Shown here: piece after piece, positions 21,526 to 31,830 of the stretch
Layout: each line of letters starts with the position of its first letter
How positions within the stretch are numbered: the stretch's first letter is position 1
Source of the DNA: Didymella arachidicola
Taxonomy: Eukaryota; Ascomycota; Dothideomycetes; Pleosporales; Didymellaceae
Length of the DNA: 64,000 bases
Direction: 5' to 3'
NCBI GenBank assembly: GCA_016630955.3
Contig: CM049991.1
Span: 1,550,001-1,614,000, forward strand
Notes under the pieces: model-generated
Told to the model about the DNA's origin: nothing
The model's database searches: none
What the model saw: only the letters and a program-made list of their open reading frames with translations
Translations under genes and position numbers: made by a program

Positions 21526-22425
21526 ATGAGTTGCCCGGCTTGTCAAAATCACCTCTGGAGGTTGCAGCGCTTCCCGTACATGAAGTTCAGCTTCATCGTG
21601 TTTCGCTGCACGTATGCATCTGACAGCGACTGGAACCACGTCATGGAGTTCCTGGATAGAACTATGCGTAAGTCCTTGGTCGAGGGGGAGATGGGCGAAT
21701 CTCTGGGAAGAATCCATTGGTCAGTCCAAGAAGACCGCGAACTAGACGGCGCGAATGTTGACATTGTGCGCGAGTACGTATTTCGCCGTATGTGCGTCAA
21801 TGTCTTCAAGGCCTGACAAATGGTTTAGAAGGTTCCGAGCGTGGATTCCCTCGGATGTTGGGCCTGACGGGAAGAGGTACGGAAGATCGCGACAGCATGC
21901 CCGTATCATGGTCGAGAAGAACGATCTTGACCATGTGCTGGAGTTTGCAGGCAGGAGCGAGGACGAACGAAGGGTAATGTCTGAGCCGTGTGTTTATCTG
22001 GTCTCTGCTCGCGAAGGTGACGACGTCGGCCGCGAGCCATACACCAGAATTGAGATCTCGAGCCTCATGCCGCGGGCTTACTCATTACTGGAGGATCCGG
22101 GCTGCTCTAGCATATACGGTCGAAGGTGTCCATAATGAGTCAGGCGATGTATGCGCGCGTGGAGCAAATCTGGCTTCTGGAGGAACATGACCGTGCTGCC
22201 TGCGCCACACTGTGTCCAAGCGAAGACCTTGGGAGGTACGATTAGCAACCTTCCTGTTACGCGCTGCAATAGGGCTTCCGGCCATCTATATCCCTACACA
22301 TACACGACCTCGAAAAGCTGAGGCGGCGTCCGGACATGAAGTACGCAATCGATCGTATGTTGGGGCGCTCCATGTCTATTCCGACAACGGTACGAGCGTC
22401 AGTCGATGAGAATGGCACGGGTTAG
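21526..22425 (+). pseudogene. hypothetical fungal protein gene, probably frameshifted
   Basis: Exon 1 (21526-21773) and exon 2 (from 21829) join cleanly over a 55-nt GTACGT...TTTAG intron to read 'DIVRERFRAWIPSDVG' and 'YGRSRQHARIMVEKNDLDHV'. The style resembles short hypothetical proteins that are common in Dothideomycetes (recalled, not checked). The start could also be the Met at 21580. After 'SSIYGRR' (22126) this frame stops, but coding-like sequence continues one base out of register ('QAMYARVEQIWLLEEHD', to about 22235). A third block 'DLEKLRRRPDMKYAIDRML' ends at TAG 22423-22425. No canonical intron joins these blocks in frame: the only candidate, 22236-22272, is 37 nt and leaves the frame wrong. 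So one or two frameshifts are likely, either real decay or sequence error. Confidence 0.5.
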
Positions 22426-23069
22426 ATGCTCTGGTAGACATATTGGTGCGTACAAGGCTTGCGAGGCATAAGCGATCCGAGTCTCGGCATGACAGGGAGA
22501 GTCTAGAAGATGCGGGAATGAAAAATATCTGCCTCATAGCGCTAGAAGACTGAGAGTTTACTCTCTCGCATGGAAATTAAGACCTGGATCAGGACAAGTC
22601 GAGCTGGATGAACAGAGATGTGATAGTGCGCGGCACTTTGCTTGCATTGTGGTTCAATAAGGCGATTCTGACGGGGTTTTGAGGATTCAGGAGCGACCTG
22701 CCGCTGGATAGTTCGTTTCCTTTGAGCCTTGTGTCTCTCCTGTTCTGCAAACGAGGATTTCCACCAGCACGTCTCCAACTGTACGCAGATTCGAGCAGTG
22801 AGCTTGATGCCATGCACAAATTTGCTGATCGAGGGTCTGGGTCGGTCAAGTATATTTGGATAGACAGTTGTTCGAGTTTGTCATCGTGTGGGTATGAGCG
22901 TTCGAGAGTACCTATGCCCGGAGGGAAAGTGCAAGGTGGGGCAAGGCTAAGGCGAAGGCGCCTTCCTAATCTCAGCTTAGTATGGAATTAGCTTAGTATG
23001 GAATTCTGGTACCAATTCCAATGTAACTCATCGTCCCTGAGCATCACTCTTGTCACCATCAGAATCATA
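22426..23069. other. intergenic, no gene seen
   Basis: No coding signature. Two direct copies of 'cttagtatggaatt' occur just before the hydrolase (around 22976-23003). They are short and of unclear meaning. Confidence 0.5.
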
Positions 23070-24097
23070 ATGGAGCCGACTAGCAGTGATGCTTTCGTCT
23101 TGGATGATGGCTTCACTAGCACGTACGAAATTTATGGCCAAGCAAACAGTCCACCCTTAGTATTAGTGAGTCCTTCCCAATTCTGCAAACACACGTTTCC
23201 ATTGATCTCTCTGCAAGTTGCATGGCTTTACGGGCTCCGGGAAAGTCTTTCATCGCAATATTGCCCAACTGGCGTCCAAGTTCCACGTAATCATCCCCAC
23301 TTTGCGAGGCCATGGTCAACAATCAGACAACGAGCCCCGCTCCGGATATCACGTAGCACGCTTAGCAATGGACTTGAGAGAACTGATCAAGCATTTGCAA
23401 CTGACTGAGGGCCGCATCTCTGCGATCGGTACGAGTCTAGGAGCCGCAATTCTCTGGTATGCATGTCTCACGGCATGAAACAACGCTATGCTCATACCTT
23501 GATAGGTCGTACTGCGAACTGTTCACATCCAAGACATTTTCACACTTGATATACGTCGACCAGGCACCTCTACAGAATTACACCTGGGATTGGGGCCCAG
23601 AGTATGGTAATCGCGGGCTTAACAATCCAAAGGCCCTGGCAGAACTACAGGAAACCCTCATGAAGGATCCCGCAACGGCTCACCTGGGTACCATCGCAGC
23701 GTGTCTTGGGTACCGTTCACACCCTCAGCCTGGCGATCCCACTTCTGAATCCAAGGCGTGGAAGGATGATGAGGCTTTTTTCCTCAGAGAAGCTCTGAAT
23801 GGAGATGGATGGTGGTACGGCAAGCTTATGGCTGATCACACGGCGCTTGATTGGCGGGACGCTATCAGGCATGCTTTTGGCCCTGAGAGCAAAAGCACGA
23901 CGAAATCACTTGTTGTTGCAAGCACGAGGAGCGGTTGTTTCCCTGCTGCCGGGCCGTTGAAGGTTGTCGAACTGGCGAACGGAGGGAAGGATGGTGGGTT
24001 GGCAAGGGGTGTCACGGTAGAGTGGGGCGGACATTGGTGCTATTACGAGCAGCCTGAGAAGTTCAACGACTTGGTGCTTGAGTTCCTGGCTGAATAG
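23070..24097 (+). CDS. alpha/beta hydrolase
   Basis: Three exons (23070-23165, 23218-23456, 23506-24097) give 308 residues. Introns are 52 and 49 nt with GTGAGT and GTATGC donors. The protein starts with a cap strand ('TYEIYGQANSPPLVLV'), then the oxyanion-hole loop 'LHGFTGSG'. The nucleophile elbow 'GTSLGA' sits near residue 106-111, with the Ser expected to be catalytic. The helix 'LAMDLRELIKHLQL' just before it is typical of the family. The acid and His are less obvious: 'VEWGGHWCYYEQPEKFNDLV' near the end supplies the likely catalytic His. There is no signal peptide, so it is probably cytosolic. The substrate (ester, lactone, epoxide or amide) cannot be told. Confidence 0.88.
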
Positions 24098-24484
24098 AAC
24101 AAGCAGCTCGGTATCGAGTGCTGGCTCACACTTTGTTGGGGAACGGAATTGCCTGGCTGTCGATTGCACCTGCTGCATTTGTCGATGGCTGCAGGGCTCT
24201 TGCCGATCTGTCAACATTGAGGTGGAAGAAGCAACCACCGTTCGACTCTTGTCCTCCAATTTCTCCAACATTGCCTACTGATTGCTCTGATGACGCGGAT
24301 GATGGCGCTCGACTGGTGCGTCCCATTGGACTGGCGAGAATCTCCCCGCGTGGCCCCACCGCTGGACAACACCCCTGCTCCGAGATGCGGAGATAGGCGA
24401 CTCATCGACGTGATTCCCAAAATTTAGAAGTTCACGGTCTACAGTCTATGGTTGACGCTTCAGCTCTCCTCACCAACGCACACA
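24098..24484. other. intergenic, 387 bases
   Basis: Holds the 3' end of the hydrolase transcript and the promoter of the threonine dehydratase gene on the same strand. No other feature seen. Confidence 0.6.
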
Positions 24485-26252
24485 ATGGCAGCAATAGAAG
24501 ACTATTCGCGACCGACGACGCCTGACAACACGACCAATGGCCTCGCCTCGCCGCGCACGCCCAAGCAGACGGGCCTCGCGCTCACCGAATACACTGCGAA
24601 TCCCAGCCCTCCCAACGAGTCATCGCACGATAAGAGCAGCGTGGTCCCAGAGGCGTTCCTGCTGCCAAACGGGTACCCAGATGTATGTCGCAGCACCAAT
24701 TGATGCATCAGCGGCTCCCTGACAGCAACGGCAGTACCTGCGCCTGATCCTCACATCGCGCGTCTACGAAGTCGTCAACGAGACACCCCTCACCCACGCA
24801 ACCAACCTCAGCAACCGCCTCGAGTGCAACGTCCTGCTCAAGCGTGAGGACCTGCAGCCAGTCTTCAGCTTCAAGCTGCGTGGTGCGTACAACAAGATGG
24901 CACACCTCGACCCAAAGGACCGCTGGCGGGGCGTCGTGGCCTGCAGCGCTGGCAACCACGCGCAGGGCGTTGCCTACTCGGCACGACACCTGAAGATCCC
25001 TGCAACCATCGTCATGCCCTCGGGCACACCCGACATCAAACACAAGAACGTCTCGCGCCTCGGTGGATCCGTCATCCTTCACGGCGCCGATTTCGACGCG
25101 GCCAAAGCCGAGGCTGCGCGTCTTGAGAAGCTGCATGGCCTCGTTTCCATACCGCCCTTCGACGACCCATACGTCATCGCAGGACAGGGAACAGTCGGTT
25201 TGGAGGTGCTGCGTCAGACGAACTTGCAGAACCTACACGCCATCTTCTGCTGCGTCGGCGGAGGCGGCCTCATTGCAGGCATTGGTGTCTATATCAAGCG
25301 CATAGCTCCCCACGTCAAGATCATTGGCGTTGAGCAGTACGATGCCAACGCCATGGTCGAGTCCCTGAAGGCCGGGCGGCGGGTGCTGCTCAAGGAAGTC
25401 GGCCTGTTTGCTGACGGTGCAGCTGTCAAGACAGTCGGCGAGGAGACATTCCGTATCTGCCAGGAGGTTGTCGACGAGGTCGTCCAGGTCACAACAGACG
25501 AGACTTGCGCCGCCATCAAGGACATGTTCGAAGACACGCGATCCATCGTCGAGCCTGCCGGTGCCCTTGCGCTTGCTGGTCTGAAGAAGTGGGTCGGCCG
25601 CAACCCATCGCCAGACCGTGAGCGAGGCCTGATCGCCGTCGCAAGTGGCGCCAACATGAACTTCGACCGTCTGCGCTTTGTTGCCGAGCGCGCTGCTCTT
25701 GGTGAGAACAAGGAGGCTCTGCTGTCCGTCACTATTCCTGAGAAGCCGGGCGCATTCGCCAAACTCGTCTCCACCATACACCCTATGGGTGTTACCGAGT
25801 TCAGTTACCGCTACTCGGGCCCTCAAGAAGCCAACATCCTTGTCGGTGTTGAGCTGAAGGCTGCGACGCGATCGCGCGATTTGCCAGATCTCATCGCCCG
25901 TCTCGCCGCGGAGGGCATGACAGCTACCGATCTCTCGCAGGACGAGCTTGCCAAATCTCACATCCGCTATCTCGTCGGTGGTCGCAGCGCAGCTGCAGAG
26001 GAGCACATGTTCATGTTCGAGTTCCCCGAGCGAGGAGGCGCACTGTACAAGTTTTTGAACACTTTGCAGCCAGGCATGAACATCAGCCTTTTCCATTATC
26101 GCAACTACGGCGGTGATGTCGCTAAGATCCTGGCTGGTATCCAGTGCAAGCAAGAAGAGAATGCAAAGTTGACAAATTTCTTGAAAGAGATCGGGTATCC
26201 CTACACAGAGGTCACAGACAGCGCCAGCTACAAGATGTTTTTGAGGGATTGA
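24485..26252 (+). CDS. ILV1: threonine dehydratase, biosynthetic (threonine ammonia-lyase)
   Basis: Two exons (24485-24682, 24735-26252) with a 52-nt GTATGT intron give 571 residues. The enzyme converts L-threonine to 2-oxobutanoate and ammonia, the first step of isoleucine synthesis, normally in the mitochondrion. The PLP lysine lies in 'SFKLRGAYN' (Lys near residue 113). The substrate loop 'SAGNHAQGVA' and the glycine-rich phosphate loop 'CVGGGGLIAG' (about residue 240) are intact. Two ACT-like regulatory domains follow: 'LLSVTIPEKPGAFAKL' and 'MFEFPERGGALYKFL'. They are the sites where isoleucine and valine act in homologues, and a single-domain catabolic enzyme would lack them. The N-terminal 65 residues are polar and disordered rather than a clear presequence. 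Confidence 0.96.
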
Positions 26253-28148
26253 GCCTAGTCGGTCGTCCCTCCATATCTCAACTGCATGCGTTCCATGGAT
26301 CTTCTAAAGATTGTGCGGCGATAGTTGACAAATCTCGAATCTGGACAAGCACGTCCGCCCTTGAGCACTTCAGCGCCTGTCTGGCAGACCTAAATCATAC
26401 CAACATAATTTCATCCCCATCGTTCTCTGTCCCGCCCAATATGCAACGAGTCGTCACTCAATATCGGTCACTCTCTCGACGTGTGGCTCCTCCGACATCT
26501 GGGAGCATGTTGCCCACTATCGGAGCTGTCTGTGGGACGACATCTATTGTCCATTAGGTCACGATTCCATTTCTACAAAGCCACCTCCAGCGGCAGCATC
26601 GCTCGTGTCAAGCTGTCGATTGCCGAACTTGAAGATGTCGATGTTTTGAATAAGTATGGCCCTCACCGCATTTTATCGTGCTGTTCAAGGCAATCAGCCA
26701 GAAACCGCGCGGATTTTGTTGCCTGCTCGCGCATATCTGTGGCGCATTTGCACATTTCACGAGTGGTCGAGTCTGCAACTTATCATGGTTGCAACGACAA
26801 TTTCAATAGCCTTGCACAGCGTCACGTTGTCTGCGAATGCTTTGTTTTGGGCCGGGGAGCAAAGGTTACGCTGACTGTGTACGTGCCAATCTTGAGTGGC
26901 GTCCGCATGATCAGCTTTGCGGTGAGCCACTGCAGTTTTCAGTCGAGCATGTACTGCTAGCTGCAGTACAGTACCATCTCTGGACAGTTGACGTTCTTCT
27001 CTCGGAGGTTGCTGGATCTCCCGAACACGTGTGTGTGCACGAACAGTGGAAGCTTTCACTCCTGCATCAGTTCTGCTTCAGCATGCATGTCATTAACGCC
27101 GTCGGTCAGAGCTCTTTGTCTATCGCACATCTGCACGAACATCGCGATGTTGCGCCATCAATACTCTTACATGGCGCGACACTGTCTCAATCGCGCGGGA
27201 TCCACGTTGGCTGTCGCTGAGGTGGAATGTTACTCCTCATATTCTATCCTGGTCGATCAAGTGTAATACCGATTATGGAAAACGCATGGCGACGACCTTA
27301 GTGCCATTACCGAGACAGATCGAACTGCTATACATTTCGGCTTGCGCCAAAGGGACCGCCAGTTGAAATGTGCCCAAATACGTGCGCATGTTGTTGTTGT
27401 CAATGGATAGCCTTCACTTCTTGTGGGCTGAGGTGCCAGCATCAACGCGAACGACAACTATAGAATAAGACCTTCACACGGCCTTCTGCGAGGGCAGCTT
27501 GATACTCGGGCTTGGTACCAGGAGGAAATTAATTCACCGCTGGAAAGGGGCGTAACGATATTGGACTCTTGGAGGCAGTTCCAGCCAAGCCCGCACATGC
27601 TTATTCGAATATCAGTATGCGAGGCCGAGGCTGCGGTCGTGGTACGAGCCAGCGCAGATGGTATCGCAGCACATGGATACGAATGATCAAGTCAACTTTT
27701 TCGAAAAGCAAGATATCCGTACGACCGAACAAACACCCTCCACGATCCTCGTTCTACGCCATGACAGCCTCACAAGACATACTCTGACGTTGCATTTCAC
27801 AGTCTATAATTATCATCCGCTAGTCTGATGTGTCATGGACCCTGCAGCTGTCCGAACAAGCGTTTCTTGGGGCTCGCCTGGGGACTGGCGCCAAGTAGTC
27901 AATTGCACGCCCAGCTGTGTGGCGCTCGGATGATCAGCTCCTTATAGCTCGTAAACGCGGGCTAACGAAGTCCGCCACGTCAGACACGAGCCTCTTAACG
28001 TCATGTTGAACTTGGCGATGCAGCGCAGATCTAACAAAGCAAGAGCTAGGGGCAAACTTCTGGTATACAAATGCTGGGGTTCGCCCTGCTTGCAGCCTCA
28101 AGCTCATCTTGATTTATCCCTAATTATTAATCCTACTGTGATATCACC
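26253..28148. other. intergenic span, no gene seen
   Basis: About 1.9 kb between ILV1 and the GH17 gene. The frames present lack family motifs. A TATA-like 'gtatacaaat' at about 28063-28072 could serve the GH17 gene, with a leader of roughly 80 bases. That assignment is an inference. Confidence 0.5.
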
Positions 28149-29133
28149 ATGAAGGTCACATTCGCTACCATCTTGGCATTGGCCGCTGCTGCCTCTGCCC
28201 AGGTCAAGGGATTCAACTATGGTGCAACGAACAACGACGGCTCGTGCCGAGGCTACAGCGACTTCGTCCGCTACTTCAACGACGCCAAATCCTTGCCTGG
28301 CGCTTCTGGCTTCTCGACAGCTCGCCTCTACACTTCCATCCAGTGTGGCACTGCCGCATCTCCTATCGAGGCTTTCCGTGCCGCCATTGACACAGACACC
28401 AAGATCCTGGTTGGGTTGTGGGCCTCTGCTGGCCGTGGCGTATACGAAAATGAGCTCAACGCCCTCATCGCTGCTGCACGTGATCTTGGTTCTGCATTCA
28501 CGGATCGCATTGTTGGTATCAGCGTTGGATCTGAAGATCTGTACCGCAGCAGTCCTCAGGGCGTAGCCAACAACGCAGGTGTTGGTGCCACTGGTGCTGA
28601 GATCGAAGGCTATATTGGCTGGATGCGCGATTGGATTCGTGGCACTGCGCTGGAAAGCAAGCCGATTGGCCACGTGGATACATGGACGGCGTGGGTGCTG
28701 CCTGAGAATCGCGGTGTTGCCAACTCGGTCAACTGGCTGGGTCACAACAGGTATGGTCTCCGCAGAATTGCAATCCGACATTCGGTTTCTGATTAGACGC
28801 AGCTTCCCATACTTCGAGTCCACAAAAGCAAACTCAATTGACCTCGCGGCCCAGAACTTCCGTGACGCCGTCGCGCAGACTGAAGCCGTGGCTGGTGGAA
28901 AGGAGGTCTGGGTCACCGAGACCGGGTGGCCTCGCGTCGGCCCCAACTCGCGCGATGCAGTCGCGAGCACAGTGAACAGCCAGCGATACTGGAAGGAGGT
29001 GGGCTGTAGTCTGTTCGGACAGAGGAACACGTTCTGGTACACGTTGAAGGATGCGAACACTGCGCAGACAGACTTGTCTTTCGCTGTTACGCCGTTGGAG
29101 AGCAATACTCCTTACTTTGACTTGACCTGCTAG
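28149..29133 (+). CDS. secreted GH17 glucan endo-1,3-beta-glucosidase
   Basis: Two exons (28149-28750, 28803-29133) over a 52-nt intron give 310 residues. The first 17-18 residues are a classic signal peptide (basic Lys, hydrophobic core, 'ASA' before the mature Gln), so the enzyme is secreted or wall-bound. Mature protein begins 'VKGFNYGATNNDGSCRGYSD', the usual start of fungal GH17 barrels. The proposed acid/base is Glu129 in 'GISVGSEDLYR' and the nucleophile Glu240 in 'VWVTETGWP', both in the right context. GH17 enzymes cut or transfer beta-1,3-glucan in wall remodelling. There is no Ser/Thr-rich tail and no GPI signal, so it should be a soluble enzyme. It lies 380 bases upstream of a transposon. 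Confidence 0.93.
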
Positions 29134-29511
29134 ATAGGACCCGTAGGGTTGCGGCTAATATTTTATACCTTATCGAGCGTTGTACCATTGATCAGAATGT
29201 CGAGCCCATAAGCGAAGGTAATGTGGAGACTAGATGTTGAATTGATTGCATTACCGAGGGTCAGTTTGACTTTATAATACCCGATCAGATAGCAATCAGC
29301 TCCGTCCCTGCTATAAAAATCAGCTGAGACGCAGCTGTGCAACTCCAGCATCGCTAGAATAAAACACTCAAGATTTAAGAAGAAGCTCATTTACTACATA
29401 CATTATAATTTTACCTACTAAGCTGCCTTAAATTGTTGGAAAGCTGAACATGATGCTACCGGAAGTATGTCAAAGTTGATTATAGATCTACAAGTAAACT
29501 TGGTAGGTACG
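29134..29511. other. short AT-rich intergenic gap
   Basis: Holds the 3' flank of the GH17 gene and the TA-rich stretch into which the transposon inserted. No gene seen. Confidence 0.6.
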
Positions 29512-29513
29512 TA

Positions 29514-29581
29514 GCCAAGCTGTTACCGTGTCTGTGCACCTCGTGAGCCGGGTCAGTGCGTGAGCCACCCCACCAACTTTG
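29514..29581 (+). repeat. left terminal inverted repeat of the transposon
   Basis: Pairs with 31617-31689 on the opposite strand. Matching blocks include 'taccgtgtc', 'gtgcacctc', 'gagccgggtcag' and 'gtgagccacccca'. The outermost 15 bases align only with small gaps, so the exact outer border rests mainly on the flanking TA. Confidence 0.85.
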
Positions 29582-29617
29582 GACGTTACTTTAAACCCCC
29601 TACAACTCAACGCCACG

Positions 29618-31519
29618 ATGCCGTTAAAGGAAGCCCTTGCAGAGCTAGATAATTTAAGACCTGGAGAACAATTTTCATGCCGGGCTCTTGCCAAAAAACA
29701 TGGCTGTTCACGCGCGACGTTGACCCGCCAGCACAGGGGTGAAGTTACCCCTCGTGAAGAGGTCACCAACAGCCAACGGCTCCTCCACCCACGTGCTGAG
29801 GCAGAGCTTGTACAATACATCAGAGGACTCACAGAGAGACACCTGATGCCTACAAGGCAAATGATGATTAATTTCTCGACTCCTTTGTGCCGCTGGGAGC
29901 CTTCTGATAGCTGGGTTACTAGGCTGTTAAACCGGAATCAAGACCGCCTTATCACTGCCTGGTCAACTCCTATGGAAACTGTACGCCACAAGGCTGATTC
30001 TGGTGATAAATACAGCTTGTATTTCCAGCTCCTGCACCTTAAAATTAAGGAGCATGAAGTATTGCCTGAGAACACATACAACATGGATAAAAAGGGATTT
30101 ATGATTGGGGTAGTTAGAAGGAGCAAGAGGGTGTTTGATAAGGTACTGTACTGTAAGAGGCGGTTCAAACAACCTACCCACGATGGTAATCGGGAGTGGA
30201 TAACCGTGGTTGCTGGTGTATGTGCTGACGGTACCCACCTCCCCCCAGGGGTTATCTTTCCAGCCAAAGGTGACGCAGTACAAGCAAGCTGGGTACGCGA
30301 AATTAATCCAGCCAAGCACTCAGTTCATTTTACCACGTCACCTACTGGTTGGACGAACGACGATTTGGGCGTTGCCTGGTTGGAACAGGTCTTCGATCGC
30401 TACACCAAGAGGAAAGCTCGGAGAAGGTACAGGCTGCTCATTATTGACGGGCACGGTAGCCACGTGACGAAGGCCTTTATCGATTACTGTGATCAGCACA
30501 AGATTCTGCTGCTCATCTTCCCTCCACACGCCACCCACACGCTTCAGCCGCTGGATGTGGTGTGCTTCAAGTCGCTGGCTCAAAACTATACCAACCAACT
30601 AGTTGAACACAACCACACAACGCAGGGATGGTACCCAGTAACTAAGGCTGACTTTGTAAGCCTGTTTTGGCCTGCCTAGGTTCATACTTTCACTAAGGCG
30701 TTGGTGGAGAGTGCCTTTGAAACTACAGGTATCTACCCACCAAACGCCGACGTCATACTCGATCAGTTTAGAACACCAACACCTCCGCCACCTGCGACAC
30801 CTCCAGAGCAAGCAGGACCTCAGGCGGCTTCTCCTAAGCCTAGTTGGTTGAAGACTAAGTCACTGCTAAGGAGCGCTGTGAAGGATAAGGACCTTGCTGC
30901 TGCAGACGCAGTTGAACAGAGAATCCACCACCTCCACGTGCTTAATGAGCTTACCCAGCACGAGATTCAAGGCCTTAGAGAGGCAATGGCAGCCAAGAAG
31001 AGGAAGAATAAAAAGAAGAAATCACTGCCTCTAGCCGCAGATAACCTCAATTTACAGGGTGGTGCTACCTGGTGGAGCCCCCAATCGAAGGCACGTGCCG
31101 ATCAACGCCAGGCGGCAACTGAGCAGCAGCAGTTAGAGGAAGAGGCTGCAAAAACCACCAGGCGTGAAATTCAGCACCAGAATAAACTGCTCAAGGCAAA
31201 AGAGAAGGAGGATAACTGTGTGAGGCGGTTGAGGAAGAAAGAAGAGCGCGATCGCAAGGCTGCTAAATCACGTGCTGAAATTGACGCGCGCAAGGCAGCG
31301 AGAGCAGCTCAGAAACGCGATCGCGACGCTCAAAAAAGTATCCAATTGCCTAAACAGGCTAAGGGCAAGGTCTCACAGCAGTCGCAGTTAAAAATAACAA
31401 AGCAACGTGCTGGTGCTGCCGTGCGCAGGCCACGCGTGGTTCACGCGCGTTCCCCAACCCCCCCACCTAGATTGAGCACCAGTGGTCGCATAATTACCGC
31501 TACAAGAAAGTTAAGATAG
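29618..31519 (+). pseudogene. pogo/Fot-type DDE transposase, one internal TAG
   Basis: From ATG 29618 the frame runs to TAG at 30677-30679 and continues in the same frame, without loss of coding character, to TAG 31517-31519. The whole would be about 630 residues. The N-terminal part has a helix-turn-helix DNA-binding region ('RALAKKHGCSRATLTRQHRG') and a CENP-B-like second half ('RAEAELVQYIRGLTERHL'). The catalytic acids are in 'YNMDKKGF', 'LLIIDGHGSHVT' and 'THTLQPLDVVCFKSL', in the right order. The C-terminal 250 residues are charged and Lys/Arg-rich with coiled-coil character ('RLRKKEERDRKAAKSRAEI'), common in fungal Fot-like transposases. The TAG falls after the third catalytic Asp, in 'FWPA*VHTFTKAL'. 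One base change from TGG or CAG would explain it. A shortened product with the whole catalytic domain could still be made. Confidence 0.88.
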
Positions 31520-31616
31520 CTAAAATATGCGCAATAGTTAATAGATCAATCTGCTAGCTTTCCTCACAATAATCGCTTTTGTGTGTAGCTTGATAATCTT
31601 AATTCTTTCTGATGCT

Positions 31617-31689
31617 CAAAGGTAGTGGGGTGGCTCACTCGCTGACCCGGCTCATGAGGTGCACGGACACGGTAGTGCTGCGTTGGTGC
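31617..31689 (-). repeat. right terminal inverted repeat of the transposon
   Basis: Inverted partner of 29514-29581. The element's last base is followed by TA, matching the TA before the left end. Confidence 0.85.
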
Positions 31690-31830
31690 TAGATCTGCCG
31701 AAATATCGAACATCTTGCCGGCTGCAGCCGCCTCACTACCATCCCTTTCCATGGCAGCGATGCGACTTACTCACCTTTGTTGCTTGCTGTCAATCCGAAG
31801 ATCTGAGCTCGACGCAATACTGCTCTCGGA

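Larger units (their letters stand above)
29514..31689 (+). mobile_element. pogo/Fot-type DNA transposon, complete with TIRs
   Basis: A 2176-bp element flanked on both sides by the dinucleotide TA (29512-29513 and 31690-31691), the target duplication of the Tc1/mariner-pogo superfamily. Its ends are inverted copies of one another over about 70 bases, with scattered mismatches. The core 'gtgcacctcatgagccgggt' on the reverse of the right end matches the left end at all but one base. Between the ends is one long transposase frame. The element has little sign of heavy mutation, so insertion is fairly recent or it has escaped repeat-induced mutation. It lies between the GH17 gene and the Zn2Cys6 regulator, ending 140 bases before the regulator's ATG. 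Confidence 0.9.

Noticed and set aside
25233..26153. 306-residue minus-strand ORF
   Set aside because: Antisense to threonine dehydratase, whose frame is fully conserved.
28104..29105. 333-residue minus-strand ORF
   Set aside because: Antisense to the GH17 gene, no motif, and it reads across that gene's intron.
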